NCBI GenBank assembly: GCA_030605305.1
Contig: JAUWIO010000028.1
Span: 1 to 7,388 of the forward strand
Length of the DNA: 7,388 bases
Direction: 5' to 3'
Source: Actinomycetes bacterium
Lineage (GTDB): Bacteria > Actinomycetota > Aquicultoria > CAJVYJ01 > JAUVQD01
Part shown: positions 6,010 to 7,388 of the stretch, in pieces
How positions within the stretch are numbered: position 1 is the first letter of the stretch
How the letters are laid out: every line of letters starts with the position of its first letter
Program-made: the position numbers and the translations under genes
The notes under the pieces: model-generated
What the model saw: only the letters and a program-made list of their open reading frames with translations
What the model was told of the DNA's origin: nothing
Databases searched by the model: none

Positions 6010-7266
6010 ATGCCGAGATATCAGCTGGACAAGTGGACTGACCTGTATGCCAATCGGGCTTCCCTGCTCAGGTCCTCGGCCATTCGAGATCTGCTCAGTG
6101 TCACCGAGCGAGAAGACATCATCTCGTTGGCCGGCGGCAATCCTTATACCAAAGATTTCAAGATGAATAAGATAGTCGAGGCGACGACCGAGACAATGCT
6201 CAGTCACGGGAACGCCGCTTTGCAGTACGGCTCCTCCGAGGGTCAGGTCGGGCTGAAGAAACATATCCGCGCCCTGATGGCCACAGAGAACATCATGGTC
6301 GATGGGGAGGACTTTATCGTCACCGGCGGCTCTCAGCAGGGCCTTGATATCCTCGGCAAGGTCTTTATCGAGCCGGGTGACGTGGTGCTCATGGAGGCTC
6401 CGAGTTACTTGGGCGCGCTCAGCGCTTTTGCCGGCTATGAGCCGCGGATAGTGAGTATCCCTCTCGCCGAGAACGGGCTGGTCGTTTCGGAATTGGAGCT
6501 GCGCCTTGAAGAACTCGCGGCCGAGGGGATCAAGCCCAAGTTTCTATATACCGTGCCCAACTTTCACAACCCGGCCGGCGTCACTATGAGCTTAGAGCGG
6601 CGGCATAGGGTGATAGAGCTCTCGCAGGCGCATCAGTTACTTCTGATCGAAGACAATCCATACGGGCGCCTCCGGTTCGAGGGTGACGATCTTCCGTCAC
6701 TTCGAGAACTCGACGAGAACGTCGTCTATTTGAGCACATTCTCGAAGATACTTTCTCCGGGTATTCGTCTCGGTTGGTTGGCGGCTCCGCACCCGATTCT
6801 CGAGAAGATCATCTTTGCTAAGCAGGCCGCCGATCTATGTTCACCGACGTTCACCCAAAGGATAGTCGACGAGTTCTTTAAACAGAACGACTTGGAGGAC
6901 TACATCGCCCAGCTGGTCCAGACATACAGGCGCCGGCGGGATGCGATGTTAGAGAGCTTAGATGAGTTCTTCCCCGATGAAGCGGAATGGACGCGCCCGG
7001 AAGGCGGGTTCTTTCTCTGGGTGAAGCTCCCCGAATTCATTGACACGACAGAGATGCTGGCCGATGCCATCTCGCAAAAGGTCGCCTTCATTCCCGGGCG
7101 CGCTTTTTTCGCCGACGGCCGCGGGGCCAACTTCATGAGGTTGGCTTTCTGCTTTCCGTCCGAGGAAGAGATTCACGAAGGTATCCGGCGCCTGTCCGAT
7201 GTTGTCAAGGATCAGATTACCCTTTACCATTCGGTTGCCGGAAATCTGAAGCTCAAGAGCGAGTAG
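6010..7266 (+). CDS. PLP-dependent class I/II aminotransferase, LysN / 2-aminoadipate aminotransferase type
   Basis: A cytoplasmic fold-type I aminotransferase of 418 residues, close to the roughly 400 of Thermus LysN. The start is ATG 6010 (MPRYQLDKW), with GGAAGG (5999-6004) 5 nt upstream; the frame is open back to TTG 5971 but has no better site. Visible active-site features are YGSSEG (substrate/cofactor loop), TGGSQQGLD (phosphate-binding turn), N187 in NFHNPAG, D215 and Y218 in EDNPYGRLRF (pyridine nitrogen and O3' contacts), K246 in TFSKILSPG (Schiff-base lysine) and R377 in FMRLAF (substrate carboxylate). Many blocks match Thermus LysN as I remember it, including LEAPSY, FSK.LSPG, KQ.ADL and RP.GG.F.W. 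Family members act on 2-aminoadipate, aromatic or branched-chain amino acids and glutamate, so the substrate cannot be fixed. It has no N-terminal GntR domain and is therefore an enzyme, not a MocR regulator. A ligase gene follows after 12 nt. Confidence 0.95.
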   Translation: MPRYQLDKWTDLYANRASLLRSSAIRDLLSVTEREDIISLAGGNPYTKDFKMNKIVEATTETMLSHGNAALQYGSSEGQVGLKKHIRALMATENIMVDGEDFIVTGGSQQGLDILGKVFIEPGDVVLMEAPSYLGALSAFAGYEPRIVSIPLAENGLVVSELELRLEELAAEGIKPKFLYTVPNFHNPAGVTMSLERRHRVIELSQAHQLLLIEDNPYGRLRFEGDDLPSLRELDENVVYLSTFSKILSPGIRLGWLAAPHPILEKIIFAKQAADLCSPTFTQRIVDEFFKQNDLEDYIAQLVQTYRRRRDAMLESLDEFFPDEAEWTRPEGGFFLWVKLPEFIDTTEMLADAISQKVAFIPGRAFFADGRGANFMRLAFCFPSEEEIHEGIRRLSDVVKDQITLYHSVAGNLKLKSE

Positions 7267-7278
7267 CGAGGTAGAATA

Positions 7279-7388
7279 GTGGGAAAGAAAGTCGCGGGCT
7301 TGATGGGAGGCCGGTCTCTCGAAAGGGAAGGCTCTCTCAAACGCGGGCATCGCGTCTGCGAAGCGCTGGCCGCCAAGGGCTACGAGCA
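7279..7388 (+). CDS. N-terminus of a D-alanine--D-alanine ligase-like ATP-grasp enzyme (partial)
   Basis: Thirty-six codons from GTG 7279 to the window edge, with GAGGT (7268-7272) 6 nt upstream and 12 nt after the aminotransferase stop. The peptide starts VGKKVAGLMGGRSLEREGSL and continues KRGHRVCEALAAKGYE. GGxSxER.xSL.SG..V..AL...GY is the hallmark N-terminal lobe of Ddl ligases, which join two D-alanines for peptidoglycan; the Glu in the ER pair contacts the first D-Ala in known enzymes. Here Gly replaces the usual Val or Ile before SL, and Lys-Arg-Gly replaces the usual Ser-Gly context. The rest of the ATP-grasp domain lies outside the window, so a true Ddl and a Ddl-like peptide ligase cannot be told apart. 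Tight spacing implies cotranscription with the aminotransferase. Confidence 0.8.
   Translation, partial: MGKKVAGLMGGRSLEREGSLKRGHRVCEALAAKGYE

Noticed and set aside
5836..6264. Minus-strand 142-codon frame under the YggT-like and aminotransferase genes
   Set aside because: It is antisense to two well-supported genes and shows no recognisable motif.

Overview
The window reads as chromosomal DNA of a Gram-positive, moderately GC-rich bacterium. The best guess is a deep-branching, non-mycelial Actinomycetota lineage. This rests on a DUF6049-like envelope protein, a YggT-like gene and small Asp/Cys-ligated ferredoxins in a compact layout. It is an inference from family resemblance and was not tested. 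No mobile element, CRISPR array, tRNA or rRNA is visible, and no gene-free stretch exceeds about 240 bases.

Layout. On the left, two genes run leftward: a large secreted, C-terminally membrane-anchored protein (265-2196) that resembles actinobacterial DUF6049 proteins, then a partial membrane protein that starts inside its stop codon (GTGA overlap) and runs off the window edge. A divergent promoter region (2197-2437) separates them from lon (2438-4801), a complete ATP-dependent protease with all catalytic residues. It is followed by a 72-residue ferredoxin (4874-5092). A strong hairpin (5109-5145) lies between this ferredoxin and a second, convergent, 73% identical one (5172-5366, minus strand). 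A second divergent region (5367-5549) leads into a rightward cluster: a YggT-like two-helix membrane protein, a LysN-type PLP aminotransferase, and the first 36 codons of a D-alanine--D-alanine ligase-like ATP-grasp enzyme. These last genes are spaced 40 and 12 nt apart and probably form one operon.

How they fit together. The left pair is an envelope module of unknown role. Lon is housekeeping proteolysis, probably transcribed alone or with the first ferredoxin. The twin ferredoxins are probably low-potential electron carriers with an incomplete cysteine set (CxxDxxC...CP). The right cluster joins amino-acid transamination with an ATP-grasp ligase that may act in peptidoglycan precursor synthesis.

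The points most worth a second look are: the large envelope gene appears to need an AUC start codon, or carries a one-base error, to keep an obvious signal peptide and Shine-Dalgarno; the convergent ferredoxins share an almost perfect 29-bp inverted DNA match; and both divergent intergenic regions hold small repeats that look like operators. I see no clearly new defence or mobile system here.
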